This document shows positions 63,401-64,000 of a DNA stretch of 64,000 bases, in pieces; positions within the stretch are counted from its first letter, which is position 1, and each line of letters starts with the position of its first letter. The notes beneath the pieces were generated by a model, which worked only from the letters and a program-made list of their open reading frames with translations, did no database searches and had not been told where the DNA came from. The position numbers and the translations under genes were made by a program. Origin of the DNA: Polyangia bacterium (GTDB lineage: Bacteria; Myxococcota_A; Polyangia; Nannocystales; Nannocystaceae). Location of the stretch: assembly GCA_030424595.1 (NCBI GenBank), contig JAUHWG010000018.1, positions 62,001 through 126,000 of the forward strand. The letters are read 5' to 3'.

Positions 63401-64000
63401 ATGCGCGCGTGCCGAGTCAGCTCCACGGTCATCTTCGCCGCGGCGCTCTCAGCCTGCACTGCGCCCGCTCCTGCCGCTGAGGACCCGGACTTCGAGAGCG
63501 CGGAGTACAGGGCCGAGCGCGAGGCGATGCGCCGCGAGGTCGCGCCGATCCGGGCTGCGTTGATCCGGGACCTCTATCACAGGTGGGACGAGCTCGCGGC
63601 GGCTCGGGCCGGCATCCCCCCCAAAGATCACGCGTGGTGGCGTGAGAACATCGAGTGGTTGCGACCGCGTCTCGGCGCCTGCGGTGCGCCCGAGGCTATC
63701 GACGCCCACGCGACCGCCTCCCACGGGCGCTTCCGCTACCCCTGCGAGAATGGGGCGCTCGAGCTTGAGATCTGGATCGACTACGGCCTCGTCGACCGCG
63801 TCCGCTTCGGCGGTCGCGGGATTGAGGCGCCGGAGCCAGTGCGGGCCGCTGCCGAGGAGGTGGTCGCGGCCATGCCTCTCGGCGATGTCGAGCTCGATCG
63901 CTGGCCCGCGGGCGACGACTTCATCAGCGACTTCGCGGTCGGCCTCGGACGCTGTGAGATCCGCGGCACCGACATCACCGGCGTCCGCGGCGGGCTCTTC
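63401..64000 (+). CDS. Lipoprotein, 3' end beyond the window
   Basis: Two hundred codons are open from ATG 63401 to the edge with no stop. The signal ends in 'FAAALSAC' (Cys19), giving a lipoprotein. The mature part begins with a charged helical stretch ('EYRAEREAMRREVAPIRAAL') and continues with a small beta-rich domain containing four Cys ('LRPRLGACGAPEAIDAHATA', 'FRYPCENGALELEIWIDYGL', 'FAVGLGRCEIRGTDITGVRG'). Family not recognised; myxobacterial exported enzymes sometimes have such a domain attached, so more domains may follow outside the window. Confidence 0.72.
   Translation, partial: MRACRVSSTVIFAAALSACTAPAPAAEDPDFESAEYRAEREAMRREVAPIRAALIRDLYHRWDELAAARAGIPPKDHAWWRENIEWLRPRLGACGAPEAIDAHATASHGRFRYPCENGALELEIWIDYGLVDRVRFGGRGIEAPEPVRAAAEEVVAAMPLGDVELDRWPAGDDFISDFAVGLGRCEIRGTDITGVRGGLF

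Overview
The window looks like chromosome from a high-GC myxobacterium, most likely of the Nannocystineae (Nannocystis/Plesiocystis type). The signs are strong G/C bias at third codon positions, many secreted lipoproteins with Thr/Ser/Gly/Asp-rich linkers followed by Cys-rich and FG-GAP or propeller domains, a Myxo-type disulfide repeat, a Ser/Thr kinase fused to TPRs, an ECF sigma factor fused to a membrane segment, and IgGFc-binding-like surface proteins. The genus is inferred; no rRNA or tRNA gene was seen.

Layout. 0-5.7 kb: a sulfate activation cluster (3'(2'),5'-bisphosphate nucleotidase, SLC13/RCK permease, CysD, CysNC fusion). 5.7-9.7 kb: a repeat lipoprotein, then a SelW-like selenoprotein with an in-frame UGA and a SECIS-like hairpin, divergent from a Prx6-type peroxiredoxin, and a stand-alone receiver protein. 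9.8-20 kb: regulators (TPR kinase, two ECF sigma factors, an XRE/MmyB regulator) and exported proteins. 20-25.4 kb: a Cys-rich lipoprotein, a membrane histidine kinase and a three-gene exported-protein operon ending in a collagen-like lipoprotein. 25.6-34.4 kb: an MDR oxidoreductase/LysR divergent pair, an FG-GAP protein coupled to a gluzincin-type metallopeptidase, and the first IgGFc-binding-like protein. 34.8-40 kb: a three-heme sensor class III cyclase, a DUF2505 protein, a tandem universal stress protein and a second MDR oxidoreductase.

40.3-44.2 kb holds the most unusual gene set: a compact five-gene operon made of a DUF4062 protein, a membrane-anchored Ras/Arf-like GTPase and three single-TM proteins of unknown family. 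Its base composition looks less GC-rich than its surroundings, and two of its junctions overlap by 8 nt. It is a candidate for an undescribed signalling or defence system.

44.3-56.4 kb: an FG-GAP lipoprotein, an ArnT-like glycosyltransferase, a PLP ammonia-lyase, a FAS1 lipoprotein, a CarH-like B12 photoreceptor regulator opposite a DUF2141 lipoprotein, a propeller lipoprotein and an LRR protein. 56.5-64 kb: transposase remnants, a propeller lipoprotein, the second IgGFc-binding-like protein, a 1.6 kb gene-free region built of large inverted and direct repeats, and two uncharacterised genes.

Across the window lies a family of roughly 165-bp imperfect palindromes (four clear copies, one of them internally deleted, plus a degenerate one). 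Their ends carry CTAGG, which several times supplies the TAG stop codon of the adjacent gene. Coordinates, starts and domain calls come from reading the sequence; family names rest on motif recognition without database searches.
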